Assembly: GCA_049591295.1 (NCBI GenBank)
Contig: JBAWEQ010000080.1
Coordinates: forward strand, 5,677-69,676
DNA length: 64,000 nucleotides
Origin: DTPS01 sp049591295
GTDB lineage: Bacteria > Acidobacteriota > UBA4820 > DSQY01
Direction: 5' to 3'
Shown: piece by piece, positions 24,779 through 34,285 of the stretch
Numbering within the stretch: the stretch's first letter is position 1
Layout of the letters: each line of letters opens with the position of its first letter
Program-made: the position numbers and the translations under genes
The notes under the pieces: generated by a model
Seen by the model: only the letters and a program-made list of their open reading frames with translations
Told to the model about the DNA's origin: nothing
Databases searched by the model: none

Positions 24779-26494
24779 ATGTCGGAACGCTTGGGGGAAA
24801 TGCTCATCAAGGCGGGGCTGATCTCGCAGAAGCAGCTCCAGGAGGCCCTCCAGCTCCAGAAGACCAACGGGGGAAAGCTGGGCTATAACCTGGTCCGGCT
24901 GGGCCACGTCAAGGAGGAGGACATCACCTCCCTCCTGTCGGAGCAGTACGGGGTCCCCGCCATCCACCTCGAGCACTTCGAGATCGACGAGTCCATCCTG
25001 AAGCACATCCCCTCGGACGTGGCCCAGAAGTACCTTGTCATCCCCATCGAGCGGACCGGGGCCACGCTCACGGTGGCCATGGCCGATCCCAGCAACGTCT
25101 TCGCCCTGGACGACATCCGCTTCATCACCGGCTACCAGGTGGAGCCCGTGGTGGCGGCGGAGGCCTCCATCCGGGAGGCCATCGGGCGCTACTACGGCTC
25201 CACCCACGAGCTCCAGCTCAAGGAGATCATGGACGAGATCGCCAAGGAGGAGGTGGCCGATCTCGAGGTGGAAGACGAGGAGGGCCAGATCTCCGCGGAG
25301 GACCTCGAACAGGCCAGCCAGGACGCCCCCGTCGTCAAGCTCTGCAACCTGATCATGACGGACGCGGTCCGGAAGGGGGCCAGCGACATCCACGTGGAGC
25401 CCTACGAGAAGGACTTCCGGGTCCGGTTCCGCATCGACGGCGTTCTCTACGAGCAGCTCCGGCCGCCCATGAAGCTGCGGGAGGCCATCGCCTCCCGCCT
25501 GAAGATCCTGGCCAAGCTGGACATCTCCGAGAAACGGCTGCCCCAGGACGGGCGCATCAAGATGAGGATGAAGCTGGACAACAAGACCAAGGAGATCGAC
25601 TACCGCGTCTCCACGGTCCCCTGCCTCCACGGCGAGAAGATCGTCATGCGGCTGCTCGACAAGGAGGGCCTCAAGCTCGATCTGACCAAGCTGGGCTTCG
25701 AAGAAGAGAGCATGCAGAAGTTCGAGCGGGCCATCATGAAGCCCTACGGGATGGTGCTGGTCACCGGCCCCACCGGCTCGGGCAAGACCAACACCCTCTA
25801 CTCGGCGGTGGGCCAACTCAACAAGCCCGAGACCAACATCATGACGGCCGAGGACCCCGTGGAGTTCAACATCGAGGGATGCAACCAGGTCCAGATGAAG
25901 GAGGCCATCGGCCTCAACTTCGCCTCGGCCCTCAGGGCCTTTCTGCGGCAGGATCCCAACATCATCCTGGTGGGCGAGATCCGGGACTTCGAGACGGCCG
26001 AGATCGCCGTCAAGGCGGCCCTCACGGGCCACCTCGTGCTCTCCACGCTGCACACCAACGACGCCCCCTCCACCATCAGCCGGCTCATGAACATGGGCAT
26101 CGAGCCCTTCCTCGTGGCCACCTCCGTCCACCTCATCCAGGCCCAGCGGCTCGTCCGCCGGATCTGCAAGGAGTGCAAGGAGGAGTTCAAGCTGCCCCGC
26201 AAGGCCCTGCAGGACCTGGGCTACTCCGACGAGGAGGTGGACACCGTAAAGGTCTACAAAGGCCGGGGGTGTCCCACCTGCAACAACAGCGGCTACAAGG
26301 GCCGCGTCGCGCTCATGGAGGTCATGGAGATGAGCGAGCAGCTCAGGGAGATGGTCCTCATGGGCGCCAACGCAGTGGAGCTCAAACGGCAGGCCCTGCA
26401 GGAGGGGATGATCACCCTCCGGCGCTCTGGCCTGGTGAAGATCAGCAACGGCGTCACCACCATCGAGGAAGTGGTCCGAGAAACCGTCAGTTGA
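24779..26494 (+). CDS. pilB: Type IV pilus assembly ATPase PilB
   Basis: 571 aa. GspE N-terminal domain (about 1-150, SERLGEMLIKAGLISQKQLQ), then the secretion ATPase with Walker A GPTGSGKTNTLY near residue 330, Asp box and Walker B DPNIILVGEIRDFETAE, His box TLHTNDAPSTISRL, and the zinc tetracysteine CKEC...CPTCNNSGYKGR. It powers pilus extension at the inner membrane. First gene of pilBTCSR. Compare the degenerate paralogue at 11340-13196. Confidence 0.97.
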   Translation: MSERLGEMLIKAGLISQKQLQEALQLQKTNGGKLGYNLVRLGHVKEEDITSLLSEQYGVPAIHLEHFEIDESILKHIPSDVAQKYLVIPIERTGATLTVAMADPSNVFALDDIRFITGYQVEPVVAAEASIREAIGRYYGSTHELQLKEIMDEIAKEEVADLEVEDEEGQISAEDLEQASQDAPVVKLCNLIMTDAVRKGASDIHVEPYEKDFRVRFRIDGVLYEQLRPPMKLREAIASRLKILAKLDISEKRLPQDGRIKMRMKLDNKTKEIDYRVSTVPCLHGEKIVMRLLDKEGLKLDLTKLGFEEESMQKFERAIMKPYGMVLVTGPTGSGKTNTLYSAVGQLNKPETNIMTAEDPVEFNIEGCNQVQMKEAIGLNFASALRAFLRQDPNIILVGEIRDFETAEIAVKAALTGHLVLSTLHTNDAPSTISRLMNMGIEPFLVATSVHLIQAQRLVRRICKECKEEFKLPRKALQDLGYSDEEVDTVKVYKGRGCPTCNNSGYKGRVALMEVMEMSEQLREMVLMGANAVELKRQALQEGMITLRRSGLVKISNGVTTIEEVVRETVS

Positions 26495-26513
26495 CCCGTT
26501 CACGGAGGGCCCC

Positions 26514-27665
26514 ATGACCGTCACGATCCATCAGTTGCTAAAATTCTTGGTGGACCACGGGGGCTCCGACCTCCACATCACGGTCAATTCCCCGCCCCAG
26601 ATCCGGATTCACGGCAAGCTCACTCCCATCGAGGGGACCAAGCCCCTCACGGCGGCCGAGACCAAGCAGCTCTGCTACAGCATCCTGACCGACCAGCAGA
26701 AGCACAAATTCGAGGAGAGCCTCGAACTGGACCTCTCCTTCGGCATCAAAGGGCTCTCCCGTTTCCGGGGAAACATCTTCAGCCAGCGCGGTGCGGTGGC
26801 GGGGGCTTTTCGGACCATTCCCTACGAGATAAGGGGCTTTCAGGAACTGGGGCTACCGACAATTGTAGAGAAGCTCTGCGAAAAGCCCAGGGGGCTCATC
26901 CTCGTGACGGGGCCCACGGGCTCGGGAAAGTCCACCACGCTGGCGGCCATGATCGACAAGATCAATCGCGAGCGGAGCGACCACATCATCACCATCGAGG
27001 ACCCGGTCGAGTACCTCCACCCCCACAAGTCCTGCGTGGTGAACCAGCGGGAGATCGGCTCCGACACCTACTCCTTCAAGAACGCCCTGAAGAGCATCCT
27101 GCGCCAGGACCCTGACGTGGTCCTCATCGGCGAGATGCGCGACCTGGAGACCATCGAGGCGGCCCTGAGGATCGCCGAGACGGGCCACCTCACCTTCGCC
27201 ACCCTGCACACCAACTCCGCGGTGGAGACTATCAACAGGATCATCGACGTCTTCCCCAGCCACCAGCAGTCCCAGGTCAGGACCCAGCTCTCCTTCGTGC
27301 TCCAGGGAATCCTCTGCCAGGCCCTCCTGCCCACGCGGGACGGAAAGGGACGCTGCCTCACGGTGGAGATCATGGTGCCGAACGCCGCCATCCGTAACCT
27401 CATCCGCGAAGACAAGGTGCACCAGCTCTATTCGGTCATGCAGACGGGCCAGTCGGGCCACGGCATGCAGACCTTCAACCAGTCCCTCGCCGACCTGTAT
27501 CTGAAGGGGAAACTCGACCTGGAGACGGCCATGGCCCGGTCCTCCATGCCGGACGAACTCCAGGAGCTGATCAACCGCAACATCACCTTGGGACAACGGC
27601 GCATGAACGCGCCCTCGCCGACCTCCGCCCCCCCCCGGGGGCCCATGCCGGTGCGCAAGCCCTGA
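26514..27665 (+). CDS. pilT: Type IV pilus retraction ATPase PilT
   Basis: 383 aa. The N-terminal segment IHQLLKFLVDHGGSDLHIT, Walker A GPTGSGKSTTLAAMID, Walker B DPDVVLIGEMRDLET and ATLHTNSAVETINRI are all diagnostic. It drives pilus disassembly and twitching. 19 bases after pilB. The C-terminal tail after about 360 is a proline-rich extension. Confidence 0.97.
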   Translation: MTVTIHQLLKFLVDHGGSDLHITVNSPPQIRIHGKLTPIEGTKPLTAAETKQLCYSILTDQQKHKFEESLELDLSFGIKGLSRFRGNIFSQRGAVAGAFRTIPYEIRGFQELGLPTIVEKLCEKPRGLILVTGPTGSGKSTTLAAMIDKINRERSDHIITIEDPVEYLHPHKSCVVNQREIGSDTYSFKNALKSILRQDPDVVLIGEMRDLETIEAALRIAETGHLTFATLHTNSAVETINRIIDVFPSHQQSQVRTQLSFVLQGILCQALLPTRDGKGRCLTVEIMVPNAAIRNLIREDKVHQLYSVMQTGQSGHGMQTFNQSLADLYLKGKLDLETAMARSSMPDELQELINRNITLGQRRMNAPSPTSAPPRGPMPVRKP

Positions 27666-27691
27666 AGGCTTAGGACAGGGAGGGAGGAACC

Positions 27692-28894
27692 ATGCCCCAG
27701 TTCGAGTGGAAAGGCCGCAGGCGGACCGGAGAGACCATAGAGGGCGCCATGGCCGCCGACAACAAGGACGCCGTCATCGCGGCCCTCCGACGTCAGCAGA
27801 TCGTCGCCACCAGGGTCAAGGAGAAGGGCAAGGAGCTCGCCCTCCCCAAGTTCGGCGGCGGCGTAAAAACGAAGGAGCTGGCCATCTTCACTCGCCAGTT
27901 CTCCGTCATGATCGACGCGGGCCTCCCCGTTGTGCAGTGCCTGGAGATCCTGGGGTCCCAGCAGTCCAACCGGGCCTTCCAGCGCGTGCTCTTCGAGATC
28001 CGCGAGGACGTGGAGGCGGGCTCCAGCCTCCACGACGCCTTCAAGAAGCACCCCAAGGTCTTCAACGACCTCTACTGCAACCTCGTGGCGGCCGGGGAAG
28101 CGGGAGGCATCCTGGACACCATCCTCCAGCGCCTCTCGATCTACATCGAGAAGTCCGTCAAGCTGCGCTCCGCGATCAAGTCCGCCATGATCTACCCCGT
28201 GGTGGTCGTCACGGTGGCCGTCCTGGTCGTGATGGTCATCATGTGGAAGGTGGTCCCCACCTTCGCCAACCTATTCGAAGGCCTGGGCGCACAGCTCCCC
28301 CTGCCCACCCGGATCGTCATCGGCATCAGCAATTTCCTGGGGCGCTGGGCCTGGCTGGTCATCATCCTGGTCATCGCGGTGGCGGTCACCATACGCCTCT
28401 ACTACAGGACGCCCGGGGGCCGGTACACCATCGACAAGATCCTGCTCAAGGTGCCGGTCTTCGGCATCGTCCTGAAAAAGATCGCCGTGGCCCGCTTCTG
28501 CCGGACCCTGGCGACCCTGGTCTCCTCCGGCGTGCCCATCCTGGAGGGGCTGGACATCACCGCCCGCACCTCCGGCAACGCCATCGTGGAAGAGGCCATC
28601 ATGAAGACGCGCAAGGCGGTGGAGGAGGGCAAGACGCTCACCCAGCCCCTGGAGGAATCGAAGATCTTTCCCGGCATGGTGACCCAGATGATCAACGTGG
28701 GCGAGTCCACCGGCGCCCTCGACGCCATGCTCGGCAAGATCGCCGACTTCTACGAGGACGAGGTGGACGAGGCCGTGGGCAACCTCATGGCCATGCTGGA
28801 GCCCGTCATCATCGTCTTTCTGGGCGTCACCATCGGCGGCATCGTCATCGCCATGTACATGCCCATGTTCTCCCTCATCCAGCAGATCCAGTAG
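27692..28894 (+). CDS. pilC: Type IV pilus inner-membrane platform protein PilC
   Basis: 400 aa with two GspF domains. The first has FTRQFSVMIDAGLPVVQCLE and the second FCRTLATLVSSGVPILEGLD. Transmembrane helices lie near 170-190, 210-230 and the C-terminus (VIIVFLGVTIGGIVIAMYMP). It is the platform that PilB and PilT act on. GGGAGGA precedes the ATG. Confidence 0.97.
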   Translation: MPQFEWKGRRRTGETIEGAMAADNKDAVIAALRRQQIVATRVKEKGKELALPKFGGGVKTKELAIFTRQFSVMIDAGLPVVQCLEILGSQQSNRAFQRVLFEIREDVEAGSSLHDAFKKHPKVFNDLYCNLVAAGEAGGILDTILQRLSIYIEKSVKLRSAIKSAMIYPVVVVTVAVLVVMVIMWKVVPTFANLFEGLGAQLPLPTRIVIGISNFLGRWAWLVIILVIAVAVTIRLYYRTPGGRYTIDKILLKVPVFGIVLKKIAVARFCRTLATLVSSGVPILEGLDITARTSGNAIVEEAIMKTRKAVEEGKTLTQPLEESKIFPGMVTQMINVGESTGALDAMLGKIADFYEDEVDEAVGNLMAMLEPVIIVFLGVTIGGIVIAMYMPMFSLIQQIQ

Positions 28895-28922
28895 CGAGGG
28901 AAACCAAGGAGCAGGGAACCTG

Positions 28923-28964
28923 GAGGCAGGGAGGGAACGAGGCCGCGAGCCACCTCCCTGCCTC
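28923..28964 (+). terminator. Perfect 12-bp stem hairpin after pilC
   Basis: GAGGCAGGGAGG (28923-28934) and its exact reverse complement (28953-28964) enclose an 18-base loop about 30 bases after pilC. There is no strong T run, so it may be a transcript-stabilising hairpin or a weak terminator rather than a classic one. Confidence 0.45.
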
Positions 28965-29787
28965 TTGGCTTCGTCTCCTCAGATCACCCGTGCACCTTGT
29001 CCTAGAGGGAAGAAGAGGAGCGAGACGTGAGCCGCGAGACGCAAGACGCGAAACGCGAGACGCGACGAGGCAAAGCATCCTACGCGGGTCATCCTGAGGG
29101 CCCCTTCGGAGGGCCGCTGGCTCAGGGTCCCGTAGCAGAGAGACCACCGGCGGCACCGGAACTGCGGGATCCTGTGCTAGTTGCCCGTTGTGGGCTTGCC
29201 ACAGGATGACGGGAAAAAGGGGGCCAGACGCGAGGCGCGAGGCGCAAGACGTGAGACGCGAGGGAGCCAACGGTCGAATGGCCACCCCTCTTTTCCGTCA
29301 TGGCTCCCTAAGCGTTGTTGAGAAAGTCCCCCTTCCGAGGCCGTCATTCGGGCGAGCGGAGCGAGTCCAGAATCCGAAGCCACGGCGGCGGACAGGAAAG
29401 GCTGGGGCCGCAGGTCGCGGTCTAAAGCCGGCATCCCGGCCTCTCGATCCCGTTCACCCGCAAAAACGACGGGGCTCTCTGGCGCGCAGACTTCCTCCCC
29501 GTTTCCCGGCCTTCCGACCTCCTACTACTCCGACACCAATAGGGTTGACTCTTTGCAAAGGACAGCTTCGAAGTGGGGATGGGAGAGCAGCGAGGCCGAA
29601 GCCTGAGCCTGCCCCCGCGAAGGCGGGGGGGCCTGCTTGCGAAACCAGCCCACCGCGGTGGGCTTTCCCCAGCCGAGCGCCGAGAGGGAAGGGGCCAACC
29701 CCTTCCCTCTCGGATTGGTAACTTCCCAACCTCCGCCTCCGCGCGCTATCATTTTCTCCATGACGATTGCCGGGAATCCCTAAGGCC
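28965..29787. repeat. Repeat-rich 823-bp gap between pilC and pilS
   Basis: No gene seen. Contents: heptamer tracts (29025-29066 and 29227-29262, gcgagac type); a segment at 29089-29216 related to 1529-1660, with the palindrome ggccccttcggagggcc; and further GC-rich sequence with mirrored 'ccttccctctcgg' and 'cgccgagagggaagggg' (29677-29714). Such a gap is odd within a pil cluster, so pilSR probably have their own promoter. Confidence 0.65.
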
Positions 29788-31416
29788 ATGGAAGCCCTCG
29801 AGACGAGCGCCGTTCGGTTGATGGTCTACCGGATGGTGATCATCCTCACCTTCTTCCTCAGCGCGCTGGGAATCCAGGCCTTCCTGGGAGCCGAGGCCTA
29901 CCTCAGGCCCTTCTACTACATCATCGCCTTCGTCCTGGCCCAGAATCTCCTCTACACCGTTATCTATCTCTCCGCCCGCTCGCTCAGGGATCGGCCGTTT
30001 TTCATCATCGTCCAGCTCTTCGGGGACGTCCTGACGGTGACGCTGCTGGCCCTGTTCACGGGTGGCATCCAGAGCATCTTCACCTTCCTCTACCACCTGC
30101 TCATCGTGGTGGCGGGATACCTCCTGCGCAAGCGCGGGGCCTTCACCATGGCGGTGATCAATGCCCTGGTGTACGGACTTCTCTGCGTCGCCCTCTTCTA
30201 CGACTGGATCAACCCCGAGAGACTGGGCGGGAGCTTCCCCTACGACCGCCCCACCGCCGAGTCGGCCCTCTATTCGCTCCTGGCCAATTACGTCGGCTTC
30301 TTCCTCATCGCCGCGCTCATCACCATCATGTCGGGGCGCCTCGAATCCACCCGCAAGGCGCTGGGAGTCATGGAGAGGGATTTCACCAGCCTCCAGAGCC
30401 TGAACGAGCAGATCCTCTCCTCCCTCACCTGGGGGGTCGTGACCACCGACGCCCAGGGCCGCGTCACCTATTCCAACCCCGCGGCCATGCGGCTGCTGGG
30501 CGAAACCCTGCCCGCGGGATGGGACTTCGACCCCCACCTCGCGGCTCTGGGCCATCGCGGCCGCTCCGCGCTGGACCCGGAGGCTCCCGAGGGGCGGGAG
30601 CTGGAGCTGGCCGTGGCAGGCGGAGAGCGCCACCTCTCCATCGTCACCGCCCCTCTCCGCTCCGGTCCGTCCGCCCTGGGCTACCTGGCGCTCATCCGCG
30701 ACCAGACGGAGGTGGTGAAGCTGAGGGAACAACTGGCGCTGAAGGAGCGGCTCATGGCGACGGGGGCCATGGCCGCGGACATCGCCCACGAGATCAAGAA
30801 CCCGCTGGGCAGCATCTTCGGCGCCGCGCAGATGCTCAAGAGGCAGGCACCCGATGAGAGCAGCGAGCACGCCCTGCTGGCCATCATCCAGGAGGAGAGC
30901 CGTCGCCTGACCGAGATCCTCAACAACTTCCTCCGCTACGTGAAACCCCCGCAGATTCGGAGGCAGCCGCTCGACCTGACGGCCCTGGCCGCAGAGGTCG
31001 TGACCCTCTTCCGGAACGATTCGGCGAACCCTTCGGGGCTGATCGTGCAGCTGGCCCTCCCGGGCCATCCGGTGGAGGTCTCGGCCGATGCGGACCGGGT
31101 CCGGCAGGCCCTCTGGAACATCCTCACCAACGCCAGAAAGGCGGTGAAAGCCGAGGGGGTCATCCGCGTTTCCTTAACGCGCTCAAGCCTAGACGCTATA
31201 CTGGAGGTGGAGGACAACGGCGAGGGCATGAGGAATTCGCAGATCCCCAACTACTTCCAGCCGTTCCGCCGCGGCTTCGCGCAGGGTTCGGGCCTGGGCC
31301 TCTCGGTGGTCTACCAGATCATGGAGGAGCACCGGGGGCGCGTCGAGATCGAATCGGCCCTCGGAAGGGGCACGCGCTGCCGGCTCCTCTTCCCTCTGGA
31401 GGCGGCCCATGAGTGA
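29788..31416 (+). CDS. pilS: PilS-type membrane sensor histidine kinase
   Basis: 542 aa. About six membrane helices (residues 10-190) are followed by a PAS-like region (LSSLTWGVVTTDAQGRVTYS), the HisKA phosphoacceptor box in MAADIAHEIKNPLGS and an ATPase domain with N box (LWNILTNARKAV), DNGEGM and GSGLGLSVVYQIMEEH. It should phosphorylate the adjacent PilR. ATG at 29788 follows TAAGG; an in-frame TTG at 29767 lacks a site. It overlaps pilR by eight bases. Confidence 0.92.
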   Translation: MEALETSAVRLMVYRMVIILTFFLSALGIQAFLGAEAYLRPFYYIIAFVLAQNLLYTVIYLSARSLRDRPFFIIVQLFGDVLTVTLLALFTGGIQSIFTFLYHLLIVVAGYLLRKRGAFTMAVINALVYGLLCVALFYDWINPERLGGSFPYDRPTAESALYSLLANYVGFFLIAALITIMSGRLESTRKALGVMERDFTSLQSLNEQILSSLTWGVVTTDAQGRVTYSNPAAMRLLGETLPAGWDFDPHLAALGHRGRSALDPEAPEGRELELAVAGGERHLSIVTAPLRSGPSALGYLALIRDQTEVVKLREQLALKERLMATGAMAADIAHEIKNPLGSIFGAAQMLKRQAPDESSEHALLAIIQEESRRLTEILNNFLRYVKPPQIRRQPLDLTALAAEVVTLFRNDSANPSGLIVQLALPGHPVEVSADADRVRQALWNILTNARKAVKAEGVIRVSLTRSSLDAILEVEDNGEGMRNSQIPNYFQPFRRGFAQGSGLGLSVVYQIMEEHRGRVEIESALGRGTRCRLLFPLEAAHE

Positions 31417-32788
31417 CCGCGTGCTGGTCGTGGACGACGAGACCTCCATGCGGCGCATGCTGGAGATCCTCTTCCGGGACGAGGGGTACGAGGTCCAGAC
31501 CGCGGAGAGCGCCGAGCGGGCCATGGCGGCCCTCGGCTCGACGCCGTTCGACGTCGTGATCTCGGACATCCGCATGCCGGGGCTCTCGGGCATGGACCTC
31601 CTGCGCCGGCTCAAGACCGACGATTCCCAGGCCGAAGTGATCCTCATGACCGCCTATGCGAGCACGGATTCGGCCATCGAAGCCCTGAAGCTGGGCGCCT
31701 TCGATTACGTCACCAAGCCCTTCCAGGTGGAGGAGCTGGTCAACATCGTCCGGCACGCCATCGAGAAGAAGACGCTCAGCGAGGAGAACGTCCTCCTCAA
31801 GGTCCGCCTGGCCCACCAGGAGCGCTTCGGTGAGATCGTCGGCCAGAGCCGGCCCATGCAGGAGATCTACGCCCTGATCGAGCGCATCGCCCCCACGGCG
31901 AGCACCGTCCTCGTCCAGGGCGAGAGCGGCACCGGCAAGGAGCTCATCGCCAGGACCATCCACCAGCGCTCGCCCCGCGGCAAGCGCCCCTTCGTCGCCG
32001 TCAACTGCGGAGGGCTCACCGAGACCCTCCTGGAGAGCGAGCTCTTCGGCCACGTCAAGGGGGCCTTCACCGGGGCCCACGCCACCAAGAAGGGCTTTTT
32101 CGACCTGGCCGAAGGGGGAACGATCTTTCTGGATGAAATCGGCGAGATGTCTCCCTCCATGCAGGTCAAGCTGCTGCGCGCCTTGCAGGAGCGCCGCATC
32201 CGCCCCGTGGGGGGCGACGGCGAGCACCCCGTGGACGCGCGGGTCATCGCGGCCACCAACGAGGACCTCCAGCGGATGATTCAGGAGAAGAGGTTCCGGG
32301 AGGACCTCTACTACCGCATCAAGGTCCACTCCATCGCGGTGCCGCCGCTCCGGAACCGCCGCGAGGACATCCCCCTGCTGGCCAGGAGCTTCATGGAGAA
32401 GCACGCCAGGCTCATGGGCCGCGCCCTCCCGACCCTGTCGGCGGAGGCGCTCAAGGCCCTCGAAAGCTACGGCTGGCCGGGCAACGTGCGGGAGCTCGAG
32501 AACGTGGTGGAACGGGCCATGGCTCTCGCCGAGGGGCGCATCGAGACGCGCCACCTGCCGGAGGAGGTGGTGAGCTTCCGCCTGACCCAGGCCCCGGGGG
32601 AGATCCAGATCCCCGAGAGCGGGTTCGACCTCACCGAGGTGGTGGAACAGACCCGGGCGCGCTACATCCAGAAGGCACTGGAGCTGGAGGGGGGCGTCAT
32701 GGTCAGGGCGGCCCAGCGGTTGGGAATCACCTTCCGCTCCATGCGCTACTTCGTCAAGAAGTACCACCTGAACGCGAAAGAAGGCTGA
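31409..32788 (+). CDS. pilR: PilR-type sigma-54-dependent response regulator
   Basis: 459 aa: receiver (Asp in VVISDIRMPGLSGMD), AAA+ domain with GESGTGKELIARTIH, GAFTGA and GGTIFLDEIGE, and a C-terminal Fis-type helix-turn-helix (AAQRLGITFRSMRYFVKKY). In known systems PilR activates pilA from a sigma-54 promoter. No pilA and no clear -24/-12 site is present here, so its main target lies elsewhere. Confidence 0.95.
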   Translation: MSDRVLVVDDETSMRRMLEILFRDEGYEVQTAESAERAMAALGSTPFDVVISDIRMPGLSGMDLLRRLKTDDSQAEVILMTAYASTDSAIEALKLGAFDYVTKPFQVEELVNIVRHAIEKKTLSEENVLLKVRLAHQERFGEIVGQSRPMQEIYALIERIAPTASTVLVQGESGTGKELIARTIHQRSPRGKRPFVAVNCGGLTETLLESELFGHVKGAFTGAHATKKGFFDLAEGGTIFLDEIGEMSPSMQVKLLRALQERRIRPVGGDGEHPVDARVIAATNEDLQRMIQEKRFREDLYYRIKVHSIAVPPLRNRREDIPLLARSFMEKHARLMGRALPTLSAEALKALESYGWPGNVRELENVVERAMALAEGRIETRHLPEEVVSFRLTQAPGEIQIPESGFDLTEVVEQTRARYIQKALELEGGVMVRAAQRLGITFRSMRYFVKKYHLNAKEG

Positions 32789-32804
32789 GGGAAAGAAGAT
32801 TCCC
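32789..32804 (+). terminator. Weak hairpin after pilR
   Basis: GGGAA (32789-32793) pairs with TTCCC (32800-32804), followed by ATTTTAG. Five-base stem directly after the pilR stop; suggestive only. Confidence 0.3.
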
Positions 32805-32827
32805 ATTTTAGAAAGTGAAAAGAATGC

Positions 32828-32968
32828 ACCACCAAGACACCAAGGCACCAAGGGATCGTAAATCGAATCTTGGAAAAAGCTCCTCCGGCCATCCCGCGTC
32901 TCCTAAGCATCTCATCCCCTCATCCCCTACTCACCTCATCACCTCATCACCTCATCACCCCATCACCC
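32828..32968. repeat. ACCAAGACACC repeat and TCACCTCA octamer tract
   Basis: 32828-32853 reads accaccaagacaccaaggc then accaag. 32908-32968 is a run of TCATCCCC/TCACCTCA octamers ending just before the next start codon. Confidence 0.7.
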
Positions 32969-32979
32969 CCGAGGCCTGA

Positions 32980-33981
32980 ATGACCGATGCCGCCGGTCCC
33001 GCCCCCCCGGAACTGAGCCTCCTGGTCCCCCTCTACAACGAGGAGGAGAACCTGGAACCCCTGCTGGAGCGCATCCAGGAGGAGATGGCCCGCCTGGGAC
33101 GGAGCTACGAGGTCGTGCTCGTGGACGACGGCTCCCGAGACAGCACGGTGGCGCGGCTCAAGAGGGCCGTCGCCCAACGCCCCCACCTCCGCGTCGTCCT
33201 CCTCCGGCGCAATTCCGGCCAGACCGCCGCCCTCGCGGCGGCCATCGAGCACTCCCGGGGGGCCGTCCTCGTCCCGCTGGACGGTGACCTCCAGAACGAT
33301 CCCGCCGACATCCGCAAGCTGGTTTCGAAGCTCGACGAGGGCTTCGACGTGGCCAGCGGCTGGCGCCGCCACCGCCGGGACCCCTTCTTCACGCGCATTC
33401 TGCCCTCGAAGATCGCCAACGGGCTCATCTCCCTCATCTCGGGAGTCAAACTGCACGACTACGGCTGCACCCTCAAGGCCTACCGGCGCGAGGTGCTGGC
33501 CCCCGTGGTGCTGTTGGGAGAGATGCACCGCTTCATCCCCATCCTGGCCACGTGGCAGGGGGCGCGCGTGGCCGAGGTGGAGGTGACCCATCATCCCCGC
33601 GTGGCGGGCAAGAGCAAGTACGGCCTCGGCCGCACCCTCAAGGTCGTCCTCGACCTCCTGACCATCAAGTTCATGGGCTCCTTCCTCACCAAGCCCATCT
33701 ACGCCTTCGGCGGAGCGGGCGTGGGGCTCTGGCTCCTCTCGGCTGTATTGGCCGCCTACACGCTTTGGCAGAAGCTGGCCTACGGCGTCTGGGTCCACAA
33801 CAACCCCCTGCTCCTCGTGGCCATCTTCATCGCTCTCGTAGGGATGCAGCTCATCATGATGGGCCTTCTGGGCGAACTCCTCATCCGCATCTACTTCGCC
33901 AGCTCCGGAACAACCCCCTACGTCATCCGCGAGGTTCTCGAGTCGCCTGGGGGCGGTGGAGAGGTGGAGGCTGAAGGGTGA
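32980..33981 (+). CDS. Polyprenyl-phosphate glycosyltransferase, GT2 (DPM1/GtrB-like)
   Basis: 333 aa. Catalytic GT2 domain: LSLLVPLYNEEENLEPLLER, VDDGSRDST, RRNSGQTAALAAAIE and the metal motif DGDLQNDPADI. Two C-terminal membrane helices follow (about 235-260 and 270-300). It likely transfers a sugar from a nucleotide donor to undecaprenyl phosphate. Its last codons and the stop lie at the edge of a GAAGGGT tandem repeat. Confidence 0.9.
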   Translation: MTDAAGPAPPELSLLVPLYNEEENLEPLLERIQEEMARLGRSYEVVLVDDGSRDSTVARLKRAVAQRPHLRVVLLRRNSGQTAALAAAIEHSRGAVLVPLDGDLQNDPADIRKLVSKLDEGFDVASGWRRHRRDPFFTRILPSKIANGLISLISGVKLHDYGCTLKAYRREVLAPVVLLGEMHRFIPILATWQGARVAEVEVTHHPRVAGKSKYGLGRTLKVVLDLLTIKFMGSFLTKPIYAFGGAGVGLWLLSAVLAAYTLWQKLAYGVWVHNNPLLLVAIFIALVGMQLIMMGLLGELLIRIYFASSGTTPYVIREVLESPGGGGEVEAEG

Positions 33982-34070
33982 AGGGTGAAGGGTGAAGGGT
34001 GAAGGGTGAAGGGTGAAGGGTGAAGGGTGAAGGGTGAAGGGTGGAGGGTGAAGGGTGAAGGGTGAGGAGT
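33972..34070. repeat. GAAGGGT heptamer tandem repeat
   Basis: About 13 consecutive GAAGGGT units with one variant (gtggagg near 34041). The TGA stop of the upstream glycosyltransferase is part of the first unit. Confidence 0.9.
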
Positions 34071-34127
34071 AGAGAGCCCATGACCCATCGGCCAGCAGCC
34101 ATGGATTCAAGAAGAATCATGGCGCTC

Positions 34128-34206
34128 CCGTGGGGCGGGCACCCCGGCCCGCCGCTCTCCCGCTCCGCTGAACCGTGGGGCGGGCGCCCCCGCCCGCCGC
34201 TCCCCG
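34128..34206. repeat. Two REP-like GC palindromes upstream of the RAYT gene
   Basis: Core cgtggggcgggcgcccccgc then ccgccgctcccc at 34173-34204, and a variant copy at 34130-34160. The 5' GGGGCGGGCG and 3' CGCCCGCC arms can form a hairpin. Same sequence as copies at 34828, 34871, 36900, 36945 and 36989, and in opposite orientation at 62611 and 62851. Confidence 0.85.
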
Positions 34207-34285
34207 GCTCCAACCGGCGCGCCCCAAGAAGGCTATTTCCAATGAAAAGAAAGCCTCCTCAACGAGGCGAAGCTTCACTCCGGCC

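Noticed and set aside
33972..34070. CRISPR or origin iterons
   Set aside because: The 7-base units show no spacing, no DnaA boxes and no rep gene nearby.
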